Of a stretch of DNA of 44,064 nt, positions 43,889-44,064 are shown piece after piece (position 1 is the first letter of the stretch; each line of letters begins with the position of its first letter). Origin of the DNA: a virus. The stretch covers positions 1 through 44,064 of the IMG/VR virus record IMGVR_UViG_3300025430_000044. The stretch is one strand, 5' to 3'. Below the pieces are notes generated by a model, which was not told the origin of the DNA, ran no database searches, and saw only the letters and a list, made by a program, of their open reading frames with translations. A program made the translations under genes and the position numbers.

Positions 43889-44064
43889 ATGGCAGCTACG
43901 GGCTACACACCAATTTCGTTATACTACAGCACCACAGCGGCTACAGCGCCGTTGGCCGCTAACCTCGTCAATGGTGAGTTGGCAATCAACATCACCGACG
44001 GCAAGTTGTACTATAAAGACAACGCCGGTGTTGTGCAGATCATCGCTGGTAAAGGCGGTGCTGG
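43889..44064 (+). CDS. Tail fibre-like protein, N-terminal fragment
   Basis: 58 codons to the window end: MAATGYTPISLYYSTTAATA, PLAANLVNGELAINITDGKL, YYKDNAGVVQ. The GELAIN..DGKLYYKD..G pattern is the usual start of phage tail fibre or appendage proteins. AAGGAATAAAT precedes the ATG. The rest lies outside the window. Confidence 0.75.
   Translation, partial: MAATGYTPISLYYSTTAATAPLAANLVNGELAINITDGKLYYKDNAGVVQIIAGKGGA

Overview
The window is part of the genome of a tailed double-stranded DNA bacteriophage (Caudoviricetes). It carries a large terminase, portal, GroES-like protein, probable scaffold, major capsid protein and a collagen-like fibre, together with phage replication genes. No tRNA, rRNA, integrase, CRISPR array or lysis gene was recognised. 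The moderate GC content, B12-dependent ribonucleotide reductase and collagen-like fibre would suit an aquatic phage of a Gram-negative host, but the host cannot be read from the sequence. Genes run off both ends, so the genome is longer than the window. No tail tube or sheath gene is present here, so tail type cannot be decided.

Layout. From 1 to about 26.15 kb all genes lie on the minus strand. From 27.16 kb to the end all lie on the plus strand. A divergent, repeat-rich region of about 1 kb separates the arms. The minus arm, read from the right, has three parts. (1) 26.1-17.6 kb holds many very small genes plus a SprT-like protein, a MoxR-type AAA+ ATPase, a zincin-VWA protein, two or three related unknown proteins and a sigma factor lacking region 4. 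(2) 16.7-14.2 kb holds three glycosyltransferase-like genes. (3) 14.06-0 kb is replication and nucleotide metabolism: a PrimPol/SF3 helicase, cupin pair, zincin, VRR-NUC, HNH, SNF2 helicase, sigma region 4-like protein, DUF3310, TerS-like protein, DUF2800 nuclease, DUF2815 ssDNA-binding protein and class II ribonucleotide reductase (partial). The plus arm encodes a degenerate intein-like protein, TerL, portal, GroES-like protein, scaffold, capsid proteins, structural proteins, a fibre, glycan-modifying enzymes and the start of another fibre gene.

Regulation. Two sequence systems divide the window. Nine copies of a motif (consensus TTTGCATTAGTANNNNTARG, five on minus and four on plus) lie upstream of operons and always point with the genes. 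At all nine, position 18 is A and position 20 is G. At three of them positions 18-20 are exactly the ATG of the gene, which predicts leaderless mRNAs. Three replication operons (ssDNA-binding protein, DUF2800 nuclease, primase) also carry a CACAWTGTGAAATATTT-like operator just upstream. This promoter-like motif is absent from 14.1-27.1 kb. There, from 17.7 to 26.7 kb, the palindrome GTTTAAAC occurs 27 times. It sits at gene junctions, where it supplies the Val-stop codons of one gene and the Shine-Dalgarno-to-start spacer of the next, and also inside genes in two other reading frames.

The segment lacking the promoter motif (14.25-26.98 kb) is bounded by a block of about 125 bp present in inverted orientation at its two ends. 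Each copy is itself a large imperfect palindrome. The outward-facing promoters of the primase and the structural arm lie just outside the two copies. This architecture (inverted boundary blocks, promoter partition, dense GTTTAAAC) is the most unusual aspect of the window.
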